Positions 42,972 to 51,562 of a DNA stretch of 64,000 nucleotides are shown piece after piece. How positions within the stretch are numbered: the stretch's first letter is position 1; every line of letters begins with the position of its first letter. The DNA is from Bartonella doshiae NCTC 12862 = ATCC 700133. Its GTDB lineage: Bacteria; Pseudomonadota; Alphaproteobacteria; Rhizobiales; Rhizobiaceae. The DNA lies in contig NZ_JH725095.1 of assembly GCF_000278155.1 (NCBI RefSeq), positions 186,001 to 250,000 of the forward strand, written 5' to 3'. The notes below the pieces were generated by a model. The model did not search any database, was not told where the DNA came from, and was given only the letters and a program-made list of their open reading frames with translations. The translations under genes and the position numbers were made by a program.

Positions 42972-42993
42972 GTTGCATCTACCTAGATACAAC
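42972..42993 (-). terminator. Hairpin at the 3' end of the TerC-like gene
   Basis: GTTGCATCTA (42972-42981) and TAGATACAAC (42984-42993) pair with one G-U wobble. The hairpin overlaps the stop codon of the minus-strand gene and is followed on that strand by ACATTATTTATC. The tail is only moderately T-rich. Confidence 0.45.
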
Positions 42994-44031
42994 AGATTTA
43001 TTTAAATGTTTGCGTTTGAAGCGAAGAGAAGCATAAAATGCCATTCCAATAATACAAACACCCACGAGTCCTGTGAATACTTCGGGAACCGATATAACCG
43101 TTTGCAGATACATAATTACTGCAAGTGCTAAAATAGCATAAAAAGCACCATGTTCCAGATAACGATAATGCAACAATGTTTGTGATTCGACCAACATAAT
43201 CGTCATAGAACGAACGTAAAATGCCCCTATACCAAGACCAATTGCGATAATAAAAAGATTGTGTGAAAAAGCAAAAGCACCAACAACGCCATCAAAAGAA
43301 AAAGTAGCATCTAAAACTTCTAGATAAAGAAATGCACCAACACCTCCTTTGCTCATCGTAGTTAAAGTTGTTTTGGGAGCATCTAAAAGCGAACTAACTA
43401 CTTCAACACCTATAAATGTCAAAAGTCCATAAAGAGCAGAAAGTAAGAATGTTATTTTATCTTCTGTTATAACTTTCTCTGAAAAAAATAAAATAAAAAT
43501 CAAAATGATAGCAATATCAATCCCAACAAGTGCTCCAAGCTTTTGAGCTGGTTTCTCTATAAAAGCAAGCCAATGCACTTCCTTTTCAGAATCAAAGAAA
43601 TATTTCAAACTGACCATCATGAGGAAAGTTCCTCCAAAAGCAGCAATCCCCACATGAGCATCTGTTAAAATTGCTGCATAATGATCTGGTTCCCATATTG
43701 CTAATTTTACTGCCGCAATTGGATTAATCCAAACAGCAACAGCAACTACCAAAACTGGAAAAATAATCCGCATTCCAAATACTGCTATCAAAATGCCCCA
43801 TACCAGAAAACGACGGCGCCATAACTGATCCATCCTTCCAAGAATACGCGCATTGATAATAGAATTATCGAAAGATAAAGAAATTTCTAAAATTCCTAAA
43901 ACACAGCAAATAAAAAAATATTTAAGAAATCCAGCAACACTTCCTGTTTCAAACCAGCCAATAGCCCCTCCTAAAAAGAGGCCAATAATTGTGAAAAAAA
44001 AAGCCCATCCAAAATAACGTAATAGGGCCAT
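42979..44031 (-). CDS. TerC-like integral membrane protein (DUF475)
   Basis: The roughly 350-residue protein has about nine transmembrane helices and matches the DUF475 branch of the TerC superfamily: an early acidic pair in ILEISLSFDNSIINA and a repeated version in LEVLDATFSFDGVVGAFAFS, the membrane motifs that mark TerC. Some TerC-superfamily members affect metal ion export, notably manganese, but the substrate here is unknown. I chose ATG 44031 with GAGGAATGA at proper distance; an ATG at 44037 is too close to that site. It is monocistronic, divergent from the XRE gene. Confidence 0.9.
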   Translation of the reverse strand: MALLRYFGWAFFFTIIGLFLGGAIGWFETGSVAGFLKYFFICCVLGILEISLSFDNSIINARILGRMDQLWRRRFLVWGILIAVFGMRIIFPVLVVAVAVWINPIAAVKLAIWEPDHYAAILTDAHVGIAAFGGTFLMMVSLKYFFDSEKEVHWLAFIEKPAQKLGALVGIDIAIILIFILFFSEKVITEDKITFLLSALYGLLTFIGVEVVSSLLDAPKTTLTTMSKGGVGAFLYLEVLDATFSFDGVVGAFAFSHNLFIIAIGLGIGAFYVRSMTIMLVESQTLLHYRYLEHGAFYAILALAVIMYLQTVISVPEVFTGLVGVCIIGMAFYASLRFKRKHLNKSVVSR

Positions 44032-44174
44032 GATCATTCCTCAAAATTTATTTTTTTAAATTCATCTGCTGTACAAATCAAAAAATTGTGTCTATTAATA
44101 CAGATAACACATATGGCGAGTTTATATAGAGTTTACCTAAAAAAAAACAAGAGCGAAATCAGTTATATGCGTCT

Positions 44175-44189
44175 TTCATTTGAAATGAA
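44175..44189. promoter_or_regulatory. Palindrome between the TerC-like and XRE genes
   Basis: TTCATTT-G-AAATGAA, perfect 7-bp arms around one base. It lies in the 330-base divergent region, about 145 bases from the TerC-like start. It could be an operator; being AT-rich it could be chance. Confidence 0.3.
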
Positions 44190-44275
44190 GAGCATTCTTG
44201 AATAGATAGTATACAATACAATGAGTTTAAAAGCACTTTCTATACACGAATAAAGAAAAATAAAGGCTATAAATA

Positions 44276-44303
44276 TTGACATTGTATCATGAGGTATTAA
44301 TAC
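44276..44303 (+). promoter_or_regulatory. Promoter with overlapping palindromic operator for the XRE regulator
   Basis: TTGACA (44276-44281) is followed after 16 bases by TAATAC (44298-44303). The perfect palindrome GTATTAATAC (44294-44303) covers the -10 element, which would let a bound dimer block transcription. The start of the regulator lies about 60 bases downstream. Confidence 0.55.
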
Positions 44304-44362
44304 ATAGTGTTCCTTTATCGATCAAAGCATATACCATGATGATTTACTGAGGGAGATAATTC

Positions 44363-44902
44363 GTGGCACGTCCTGAAACTGAATCAAAAACTATATTTGG
44401 AAAACGTTTGCGTTATGTACGCCTCGCTTTAGGGGATCCATCACGAGAAGCGTTGGCTAAAAGCTTTAGCATGACAAAAAACTCTATCGCTTTTTATGAG
44501 CGTGGAGAAAGAGAACCAAATCTAAGTGTTTTACAAACATATCGCACAATGTACGGTGTCAATATTAATTGGCTTTTAACCGGACAAGGAAAAATGTTTG
44601 ACACCGAATATACGAAAGGTGATTTCGACTGGAATTATTTTATTAAAAAAATTGAAGGGCTTGAAGAAATCCTTGCAAACAGTGATCGCGGTGAAAGACT
44701 CAATCAAGAAAAAATTGAAAGCTCTTACGAAAAGTTGCAACAATACTTATTAAAACAGGGATCATCCAGTACACTCAGTCCAAAAGCAGCAACGTCTCTA
44801 ATTGATATGAAGGCGAAAATGGCTAATTCCTACGCTCTTAGCCTGTTTATTGATTTGCTTATTCGTAGCATATCGCAAAAAGAGGTTATTACCAATCAAT
44901 AA
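44363..44902 (+). CDS. XRE-family transcriptional regulator
   Basis: The 179-residue protein has an N-terminal helix-turn-helix of the Cro/CI type (residues 10-70: FGKRLRYVRLALG ... SREALAKSFSMTKNSIAFYERGEREPNLSVLQTYRTMYG), then NINWLLTGQGKMFD, a phrase common in phage-type repressors, and a helical C-terminal part of unknown fold. No peptidase-type domain is present, so it is not a LexA/CI-like self-cleaving repressor. It starts with GTG at 44363 behind GAGGGAG. A palindrome over its -10 element suggests autoregulation. It opens the decayed phage-like zone. Confidence 0.85.
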   Translation: MARPETESKTIFGKRLRYVRLALGDPSREALAKSFSMTKNSIAFYERGEREPNLSVLQTYRTMYGVNINWLLTGQGKMFDTEYTKGDFDWNYFIKKIEGLEEILANSDRGERLNQEKIESSYEKLQQYLLKQGSSSTLSPKAATSLIDMKAKMANSYALSLFIDLLIRSISQKEVITNQ

Positions 44903-45321
44903 ACGTCTACGTAAATCCATAAAAAAAACGAAAAACAAACTGAAACTTTACCAGCATAGAAAGAAATACCAGTATTTTTCTATGCTGATGGATTTTGCAC
45001 TTTCGCGTAGATTTTATTATTTATATAAAAATAATGGAACGTATTTTAAAAAATAATGAAAAAAAATTCCATTCTAAATAATAACACAGTATCTTAAAAT
45101 TCAAAAAATCCATTTCATAGTATAAAATACCTATTTTCACTTTATTGACAAAAAATATTTTCTTGTTCAAAATGTGGCTTTCATAAAAGCTATCATTTAG
45201 GAGCAAAAAATTTAAAGACGGTATATTGACTGCTTATGAAAGAGACATACCTAATGACTCATAGTCAAATAGGCTAAATACTTATCCTGTAAATTATTGA
45301 CTATTTTATGAGGTGGAAAAC

Positions 45322-45501
45322 GTGTATTTTGAGGTGTTTCAAGGGGTTCACAATCAATGGTACTGGCGTCTAATCTCGGGAGACGAACAAAAAATTGCTT
45401 TTTCTAGTAAGGGTTATCCAACAAAGCAAGATATTCTTACAAATATTGAGCAGATAAAAGAGATTACGCATAAAGCCCTTATTAGAGAATTGCAACCCTA
45501 A
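45322..45501 (+). CDS. DUF1508 (YegP-type) small protein
   Basis: A 59-residue protein of the DUF1508/YegP fold: an opening YFEVFQG strand, the QWYWRLISGDEQKIAFSS core, GYPTKQDIL and a final helix, one copy of the repeat that YegP has in duplicate. The start is likely the GTG at 45322, with AGGTGG 5-8 bases upstream; another GTG nine bases earlier overlaps that site. The family's function is unknown. It stands alone between the XRE gene and 1.4 kb of non-coding sequence. Confidence 0.78.
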   Translation: MYFEVFQGVHNQWYWRLISGDEQKIAFSSKGYPTKQDILTNIEQIKEITHKALIRELQP

Positions 45502-46922
45502 CATTTGTATTCTTAGAGTAAAGTGTTCTGTTTTGTATATTTTTAGGTCTTGTATAGAATCCTGATGATAAATAGAGAGATAATGGTTTTTTTCGTGCGA
45601 AAGCATGTTTAATGACAAACATACAAAACAAATGGCCCTCCAAAGCTTTTTTGGGATTCTGTATCTGTTCTTTAAACCGATAGTTTTACTGCGATTAAAG
45701 CGATTGGCAAGAAGCAGCTCGCTGCACTTTTAACTAAGTGTTATTGGTGGGACTAAATTTATAAGACTCTGATAAACGTTTACAGAATATATTGCAGCGT
45801 TTTAAATTGCAAACACAAAGTTCTAATAATCATTATAATGCAAATGTGCAAAACTATACGTATAAATAAAAATATCAGGCATGGTTAGCAGCTTATCCTT
45901 GCTTGCTACTGATATACCCACAGTAAATAGAATCTATCGTCAGTGTATATGTAAAATAGATCTCAAAAGGTTTAAAAAATTCAAACATTAGAAAAGTAAA
46001 TTTAAACAGCAAAACAGCATACTTATATCTTATAGAAAAAAACAAAAACGATATCTAAGAGAAAGTTTGCAAATTATTATTCACAATAAAGATAGCTATA
46101 TTCATTAATTACACTCTATCTGTAATAGCCCCTTCTTCCGAAACTGCTAGTTTAATTTTGTTGAATTATGAAAACGTTATTCATAAATCTCCACACCCAA
46201 GCCATAAAGCCACATGGACTTAGTATGTCATACCTTACCATACAACGCAGCGTATTAAATCTTCCAAATGAAATAATGGCATACGTATTCCTGTCACTTC
46301 TCTCATCCTGAAGAAAAGGTGCTCACAGCAAACCTACACTCTTATTGCCCATCTTTCAAAATTTGTATTTTTCGTAAAAATAACAAGCATTCTGAGAGCT
46401 AAATAAATGATAAATCATGAACAGAATTAGTTTTGCACATATCCGGTATCTTTGATTCCTCTTTTCTCTCTATTCCTTTTACATGGCCATCACAAATGAT
46501 TTATTTTTTCCATTCCATCAGGATAAAAACCATTTTTTCTTACTACTATACAATATTATATATATCAGTTAAGGCTATTTTATCATCAGACACCCCATTC
46601 TTCCGAACTAAAGCCTTACCTCGAATACTATTTTTGCGACATATATCACTCCAAACAATCATATATTGATCATAAGCGTTGGTGATACTATATATTATAA
46701 TAACACAGCAGCATATTCATAATCCTACATATCATCGTCATAACTTTTATATTGCTACCAATAATTCTCTTTTCATAAGCTTAAGCATATTTATCACCCA
46801 TAATCTTATACCCTCCAAAGATACCTTCATAGAAAAAGTCTACCTCTCTTCGTCACCCCCTTGAATCACCCGTCTCACCATCGGTTTTATATTTCTCAAA
46901 TTCACCAGTAAATTAATATTTC
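45502..46922 (+). other. Long gene-poor stretch, possible gene debris
   Basis: About 1.4 kb without an intact gene. Around 45683-45757 a plus-strand frame reads SFTAIKAIGKKQLAALLTK before a stop, and around 45805-45900 other frames give Asn/Gln-rich phrases and AWLAAYP; this looks like scattered remains of a coding sequence but I cannot name it. Further right (46430-46860) only hydrophobic random-looking frames occur. No repeats or RNA structures stood out. Confidence 0.4.
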
Positions 46923-47243
46923 TTAATTGGATTTATCCTCAGGTTTTATTGCCTCCTGACATTGCTTAACAACGTCCTCACACTGCTTAACTTTTTTCCT
47001 CAGTTTTTCAATTGTTTGATCACGCTTTTGTATCACCATATTGTATTCTCTAACCATTCTATTTCGCTCTTCAGTCATCTTCATCGAATCCCTTAAAATA
47101 TCGTGCCTCATCTTTCTCGCTTCTTCTTGAAGAATCTTAATCTGATTGCGGTAAAACAAAACAAACCGAAATATAATACCGCTGAAAAGCATAACCACCC
47201 CCACCATACTCACCGCTATCAATAAAATTTCGTTTACACTCAT
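46923..47243 (-). CDS. Small membrane-anchored coiled-coil protein
   Basis: A protein of about 106 residues. ATG 47243 has AAGGAGAT directly upstream, an excellent signal; longer in-frame starts are not needed. A transmembrane helix (residues 5-28, ILLIAVSMVGVVMLFSGIIFRFVLF) is followed by a long charged coiled coil (about 30-100) with regular heptads and Cys in KQCEDVVKQCQE. No family recognised; the layout resembles small phage proteins such as spanin-like or holin-associated factors, but that is speculation. It lies at the 3' end of the decayed repeat gene on the same strand. Confidence 0.7.
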   Translation of the reverse strand: MSVNEILLIAVSMVGVVMLFSGIIFRFVLFYRNQIKILQEEARKMRHDILRDSMKMTEERNRMVREYNMVIQKRDQTIEKLRKKVKQCEDVVKQCQEAIKPEDKSN

Positions 47244-47304
47244 TTTTATCTCCTTAATTGCCGTTAGGTTAGCCATTTCAACCAATTTATTTTGTTTCCA
47301 CCCT

Positions 47305-47526
47305 TCATAAAAAAGAATACAACGCTATATACCAAGTGTAATAAATTACTCTTGGCATTTTCTTTCTATTAAACCACGTTAATAAATGATAAAAAACAAT
47401 GTCGCGATAGCAGTTCCAATCCATACCATTACGCCAACTTCTTGCACCATATTTGTTGACGTAAAATACAAAAATACAACCAATTTCAAACAATATTAAC
47501 GATAAGATAAATACAATACGTGCCAT
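47305..47526 (-). CDS. Possible small membrane protein
   Basis: A 73-residue frame starting ATG, with a hydrophobic N-terminal helix (IVFILSLILFEIGCIFVFYV) and an aromatic-rich remainder (RSWRNGMDWNCYRDIVFYHLLTWF). The ribosome-binding site is poor. It lies between the decayed repeat gene and the coiled-coil gene on the same strand. It could be a small phage-type membrane protein, a fragment of one, or chance. Confidence 0.35.
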   Translation of the reverse strand: MARIVFILSLILFEIGCIFVFYVNKYGARSWRNGMDWNCYRDIVFYHLLTWFNRKKMPRVIYYTWYIALYSFL

Positions 47527-47539
47527 ACCTGTATCGTTT

Positions 47540-48247
47540 TTCCTACTTTTTGTGCGTTATGTGAAATATAATCACATATATAAACCTCTCCGTCATCGCA
47601 AAAGCTTTCACAAACATAAGTCACGGCATTATCAATCAATTTTGCTTTTTCATAAAACCTTGCAGAATATAAACTAAAGCATTGTCATCAACTTTAAAAT
47701 TTCTTAAAATATCAGTATAATCATAAATTGCTTCTTGATTGGAAACACAGAAACCCTCATAGATTCAAATATTTTCTAAAGAGTAAGTGATCCTAGAACA
47801 GGTGATATAGCATGTATTTGCGCATGAATATAAAATTGGCATCACCACAAATATGGGCACATTTATAAACCATAGCATCAGTAAACATACTTTCTTTTCA
47901 AGAAAAAAGTACTTACAACTTATATCACGTTCTGTCCCCCCAATTACGTTCTTGCTTTATAAAACCATCCAAGACACCTTTTCAGTACTTTCAAAATCTC
48001 TTAACATATCAATCTTACATACTGTCTAGCCATGTGCTAATTTCAAAACAAGAGAAAAACCAGAGTTTTTTTCTGTGGATTCGTACTTTTTTCCACAGCT
48101 GTGATTTTTTCTCTTAAAGCCATAAAACTTCGCTATACTTGTAAACTGCATCATTAATGCAGAAACTTTTACAAATGCCGATGTCGGGGGTATATCTTGA
48201 TTTATAATGCCGCTGCGTATACTATCGAGATAGTATTTCATGAACAC
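47540..48247 (-). pseudogene. Decayed repeat-protein gene (hexapeptide-like repeats, phage-associated type)
   Basis: On the minus strand, several short frames carry the same repeat style: NDAVYKYSEV near 48150, TDAMVYKCAHICGDANF near 47860, EAIYDYTDILRNFKVDDNAL near 47680, then after a +1 shift EKAKLIDNAVTYVCESF and GEVYICDYISHNAQ down to about 47550. The recurring D-N-A-x-V-Y unit is typical of phage and Bartonella-type proteins built of hexapeptide-like repeats. A likely start (MKYYLDSIRSG) is at 48241. At least two frameshifts and several stops break it. The family call is from memory and moderate; the coding trace itself is clear. Confidence 0.55.
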
Positions 48248-48456
48248 AAAAATGCGTATTTCCGTTGTCGGTAATACGTATCTACCCTGTTACAATCGTG
48301 AAACTAGGCAACCATTTTTGTTGATTTGAATCCGAAGCTGTACGGGGACGTTTTGTTACTAATTAAAAACAACTTTGTATCCTTCATAAGCGAAGAGCTA
48401 CGCATGGATATTTCACACTCCTTTATCATGTATTCTTGGTTTTGTAACGCGATATT

Positions 48457-48470
48457 AACGCTATAGCGTA
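48457..48470. promoter_or_regulatory. Operator candidate 1 for the small XRE regulator
   Basis: AACGCTATAGCGTA contains the perfect 12-base palindrome ACGCTATAGCGT (48458-48469). It ends 20 bases before the XRE start, overlapping the expected core promoter or leader. Confidence 0.6.
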
Positions 48471-48489
48471 AATGTGTAAAGGTCTAAAA

Positions 48490-48804
48490 ATGACAAAGAC
48501 TAAAAAAGATTGGTTCCAACGCTTAATTGAATTGATAAAAAGTGATGGACGAACAATGATTGAAATAAGCAGAGCCGCAGGCTGTGGACAAAATTATGTA
48601 CAACAAATGATAAACGGAGGGAAAAGACCTTCTGTGGATAAGCTTATGGCTATTCTTAATACGCTCGGAAATGCTAGCGCCATATATGTTATCACTGGCT
48701 TTAACATCTCCGAGGAAGATTTAAAACTCATAGCTTTGATTTCGTCTGGAGATAAAAAGAAGATTGAAGCTTTAAGCATCCTTTTGACTGAGCAAAATTT
48801 GTAG
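48490..48804 (+). CDS. Small XRE-type regulator
   Basis: A 104-residue protein with one helix-turn-helix (residues 8-60: WFQRLIELIKSDGRTMIEISRAAGCGQNYVQQMINGGKRPSVDKLMAIL) followed by a short helical tail (KKKIEALSILLTEQNL). It resembles phage Cro/CI-type repressors. I chose ATG 48490 with AAAGG at 8 bases; an in-frame ATG six codons earlier would overlap that site. Related palindromes sit just upstream (48457-48470) and beyond its 3' end in front of the opposing small gene (48953-48966). Its 3' end overlaps that gene by 77 bases, tail to tail. Confidence 0.8.
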   Translation: MTKTKKDWFQRLIELIKSDGRTMIEISRAAGCGQNYVQQMINGGKRPSVDKLMAILNTLGNASAIYVITGFNISEEDLKLIALISSGDKKKIEALSILLTEQNL

Positions 48805-48910
48805 AATTCTCTACTCTTTTCAAGATCTCCTGCTTTTGAGCTGTAGATAAAGCCTCCCATTTCACTATAACATCAGGCAAAATTGTCTCAAAGTTTTTGT
48901 CATTTTTCAT
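48728..48910 (-). CDS. Small protein convergent with the XRE gene
   Basis: A 60-residue frame from ATG 48910, with GGAGT 8 bases upstream. The first half (FETILPDVIVKWEALSTAQKQEIL) is a plausible amphipathic, Trp-containing helical segment; the second half overlaps the XRE gene antisense and looks less constrained, so the natural end may have been lost by a frameshift. No family recognised. A palindrome of the same type as the XRE operator is 43 bases upstream, implying that both genes answer to the same regulator. It could be the partner of a lysogeny-type switch or merely a remnant. Confidence 0.5.
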   Translation of the reverse strand: MKNDKNFETILPDVIVKWEALSTAQKQEILKRVENSTNFAQSKGCLKLQSSFYLQTKSKL

Positions 48911-48952
48911 AATTATACTCCATAATAATGACACTCTGTAGTCAAATATTTT

Positions 48953-48966
48953 AACGCTAAAGCGTT
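48953..48966. promoter_or_regulatory. Operator candidate 2, upstream of the convergent small gene
   Basis: AACGCT-AA-AGCGTT: perfect 6-bp arms with a 2-base centre, sharing the sequence AACGCT(N2)AGCGT with the site at 48457-48470. On the minus strand TTGACT follows, a possible -35 element. Confidence 0.55.
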
Positions 48967-48979
48967 GATATGTCCCCAT

Positions 48980-50047
48980 ACCTTAGAAAAAATTATTTGC
49001 AATAGGCAGCATGGAAACAGTTATTGCACAAATCAGTTTTTATAAAATCAGATGAAACTCTATTGATTATGTACCATGGTGAGACAAAAAAATATCGTAT
49101 GGTCTTAGATCTTTTTATAAAAATTAACATTATCATTTTTATCAACAATACTGATAATGCTATTCAGCATCTTGTAAATCGAATCAACAACTAACCAATG
49201 TGAAGATATTTCTGCAAATGATGCTACATTTTTTATATGAAAGAACAGAAACAAGGTGATTTTATAGGAAAAATAATAACGATGCGGTATGTACAAGCTA
49301 TAAACAGGAAAGACTGCCTAAACCTCTGTGATATGCCTTAAAAAAGACCTGTAACCGTTGAATTTTAATGATATCCGCATATAAAATCACAAGCGAGAAA
49401 GCCTATAAGAAACGAATCAGAAGAGAATCAAAAAATCTTATAGATTGCTCTGCTACGACAATTCAAATCACAGAAGAATCAGAAACAGCTATTCCTTCCG
49501 CAAATATCACAACAAGAATCATCAGCGTATTTTCCTAATAACTCCAAAGAAAAAACACATTTAAAAGGCTTATAATGAAAAAAATTACAAATCTATAAGA
49601 TAAACAATCAATTCATTATTATGAATAATAATGCCATACCCATACACTGAAAAACTTTGGGAAAGATTTTGGAAAAATAAATTTCAAACAAATGTTCTTA
49701 TTCACATCTTCCCGCAATGAATAGCCATACTCAAAGTTTAGTCCTAGCAGAGCTAGTACATTTATATACAATACAGAAAACACTCCCGAAAAAAACCTTT
49801 AGTAATTTATGAGAAGTTTATCATGTCGCAGACATCAAGAAATGAGCACCAATACATTCCCCTATCTGATTCAAATGGCAACACTCTCACAACACGAAGG
49901 GCTTTTTAGCTGAACAAATAACGCTATAATATTAGTGTAAAAGGGTAATGATTACAATAGAATCACTGTATAGGCAATAAAAACACTAAAAAATGAGCAT
50001 AAAACAATCCGCTGCAAATTTTCATTATATTTATTTTATAAAACGAT
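48980..50047 (+). other. Gene-poor stretch between the phage-like remnant and the tRNA gene
   Basis: About 1.07 kb without a convincing gene. A 56-codon frame at 49368-49538 opens with ATG and reads a Lys/Arg-rich then Thr/Ser-rich protein without hydrophobic segments, but has no ribosome-binding site. No copy of the tRNA 3' end or other attachment-site repeat was noticed. Confidence 0.45.
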
Positions 50048-50063
50048 TGCTTTTAGAAAAGCA
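50048..50063 (-). terminator. Hairpin after the tRNA gene
   Basis: TGCTTTT (50048-50054) and AAAAGCA (50057-50063) pair around two bases, immediately beyond the CCA end on the minus strand, followed by ATCGTTTTAT. It fits a weak terminator or processing signal. Confidence 0.5.
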
Positions 50064-50064
50064 G

Positions 50065-50141
50065 TGGTGGGCCCGGAGGGACTCGAACCCCCAACCAAGC
50101 GGTTATGAGCCGCTGGCTCTAACCAATTGAGCTACAGGCCC
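50065..50141 (-). tRNA. tRNA with anticodon CAU, probably tRNA-Ile2 (lysidine-modified)
   Basis: On the minus strand, GGGCCTG (50135-50141) pairs with CGGGCCC to form the 7-bp acceptor stem with encoded CCA (50065-50067). D-arm TAGCTCAATTGGTTAGAGC, anticodon stem-loop with CTCATAA, and T-arm GGGGGTTCGAGTCCCTC are all standard. CAU can be initiator Met, elongator Met or AUA-reading Ile2. The anticodon arm GCGGCTCATAACCGC and the acceptor are closer to alphaproteobacterial Ile2 genes, whose C34 is converted to lysidine, than to the Met tRNAs as I remember them. The initiator form is excluded by the paired first base. Confidence 0.9.
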
Positions 50142-50308
50142 CACAGGTTGCTTTTCTCTAAACTAAAATGCCCTCTGATACAAGGGCTTGCTTAAATTAT
50201 AATACATCTTTTTCTCTTTTCTATCGGTTTTTTTTTCTAGTGCCCTAATTTCTTTACAAGAACTTTAAAAAATGAGAAAATATTATACCAACAGACAAAG
50301 GAAGAGAT

Positions 50309-51049
50309 ATGACGAAAGCAATTTTCCAACCATTTAATCATTATAAAATGAAAGTGGCTATAGCAGCACTATCACTGTTTATCAATTCATTTATGGTACA
50401 CGCTGAAGAAAGCAAAATAAAAAATGCAACTATTACGGTTACAGCAACCGGTGAAAGTCAAGCTATACCAGATATGGCGATTATTAATCTTGCCATCATT
50501 ACACAAGATAAAACTGCCCAACAAGCATTAACAGCCAATAATAAATCTATGAATAATGTTGTAAATGCTTTTAAAAACAATGGCATTCAAGAAAATGATT
50601 TACAAACATCAGGCTTATCTATTTATCAATCTGACTCTGATAAAAATCACGAAAAAAAGAACAATGAAAAACTTTATCATGTTACGAATCGTTTAACAGT
50701 ACGCATTCGTGATCTTGCCAATGCTGGTAAAATATTTGATCAAGCAATGGCACTGGGTGTTAATTCAGTTGATGGTATTACCTTTACAAACGCCGATGCA
50801 AAGCCCTTTTATCAAGAAGCGCGAAAAAAAGCGATTGCTGAAGCCATTGAGAAAGCAGAAACAATAGCACACGCAGCAAATTTAAAATTAGGAAAGATTA
50901 TTGAAATCAATGAAAACGATGGCGGCTATCATCCAATCCCACGCCTCATGAGCAGAGCTGCAAATGCAAGCTATGCAGATACAAATTTTTCAGGAGGTGA
51001 ATTAGACTATCACGTCAACATCACCGTAGTATTTGCTATCGACGACTAA
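50309..51049 (+). CDS. Secreted SIMPL-domain (DUF541) protein
   Basis: The 246-residue protein has a signal peptide (basic N terminus, hydrophobic core VAIAALSLFINSFM, cleavage after VHA) and one SIMPL domain: ATITVTATGESQAIPDMAIINLAI near the start, NGIQENDLQTSGLSIY in the middle and the ARKKAIAEAIEKAETIAHAANLKLGKI helix typical of the family. These are periplasmic proteins; the E. coli relative YggE lowers oxidative stress, but the molecular role is not known. The ATG at 50309 has AAGGAAGAG upstream. Confidence 0.9.
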   Translation: MTKAIFQPFNHYKMKVAIAALSLFINSFMVHAEESKIKNATITVTATGESQAIPDMAIINLAIITQDKTAQQALTANNKSMNNVVNAFKNNGIQENDLQTSGLSIYQSDSDKNHEKKNNEKLYHVTNRLTVRIRDLANAGKIFDQAMALGVNSVDGITFTNADAKPFYQEARKKAIAEAIEKAETIAHAANLKLGKIIEINENDGGYHPIPRLMSRAANASYADTNFSGGELDYHVNITVVFAIDD

Positions 51050-51086
51050 ACCACAAGACTACATACATCAGTGTGTGAGACAATTT

Positions 51087-51119
51087 TATCACCGGCCTTC
51101 ACAAAGAATACCGGTGATA
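51087..51119 (+). terminator. Hairpin between the convergent SIMPL and YcgN-type genes
   Basis: TATCACCGG (51087-51095) and CCGGTGATA (51111-51119) form a 9-bp stem with a 15-base loop, overlapping the last codons of the minus-strand gene. No strong T run follows on either strand, so termination is probable but not certain. Confidence 0.45.
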
Positions 51120-51562
51120 TGCTGTAGGTAATCTTCTTCAGATGACAATTCATCTTCGTAAATTTCTATCTGTCCACGTGCAGAAAAATGTGCTTGATGC
51201 ACCGTCTGACAATTTCTTGAAACTAGTGGATGCCACCACGCAAGATCTTTTCCTTCATTAACCAGCCTATAAGCACAGCTTTCCGGAAGCCACCGAGCTG
51301 TTTTAACAGTTGCAATATCTAACAATATACAATCCGGAACAATTGATTTACGATGGGCGTAATCCTGACATCGGCAAGTTTCCCCATCTAAAAGACGACA
51401 AGCAATACTCGTTGCATAGATATCACCAGTATCATCATCTTCTAATTTGTTTAAACAACAACGCCCACAGCCATCGCAAAGGCTCTCCCACTCAAAAACT
51501 GAAAATTCTTCTAATTTCTTAGCTTTCCAAAAGGGAATCTTTTTACGCATAAAATTGGCCAT
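51089..51562 (-). CDS. YcgN/UPF0260-family cysteine cluster protein
   Basis: A 157-residue protein with the UPF0260 pattern: [18 protein letters not shown] near the N terminus (four cysteines, a probable metal or iron-sulfur site), [19 protein letters not shown] with further cysteines, and later [18 protein letters not shown] and LAWWHPLVS. All landmark cysteines are present. The function is unknown; the cysteine layout resembles the YkgJ group of zinc or iron binding proteins. Two Met codons (51562 and 51550) are possible starts; AAAAAGG lies close before the first. Confidence 0.9.
   Translation of the reverse strand: MANFMRKKIPFWKAKKLEEFSVFEWESLCDGCGRCCLNKLEDDDTGDIYATSIACRLLDGETCRCQDYAHRKSIVPDCILLDIATVKTARWLPESCAYRLVNEGKDLAWWHPLVSRNCQTVHQAHFSARGQIEIYEDELSSEEDYLQHITGILCEGR

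Noticed and set aside
48250-48470. Possible Bartonella-type regulatory RNA (Brt-like) upstream of the XRE gene
   Set aside because: Bartonella is known to have small RNAs directly upstream of XRE genes, but no terminator-ended structured RNA of about 200 nt could be drawn here; only weak inverted repeats (around 48254-48280 and 48390-48420) are present.
49105-49296. Minus-strand 63-codon frame in the gene-poor stretch
   Set aside because: No ribosome-binding site and no family; treated as chance.
50065-50141. Initiator Met tRNA
   Set aside because: The first acceptor pair is a normal G-C, whereas initiator tRNAs have an unpaired first position; the anticodon arm also fits Ile2 better.
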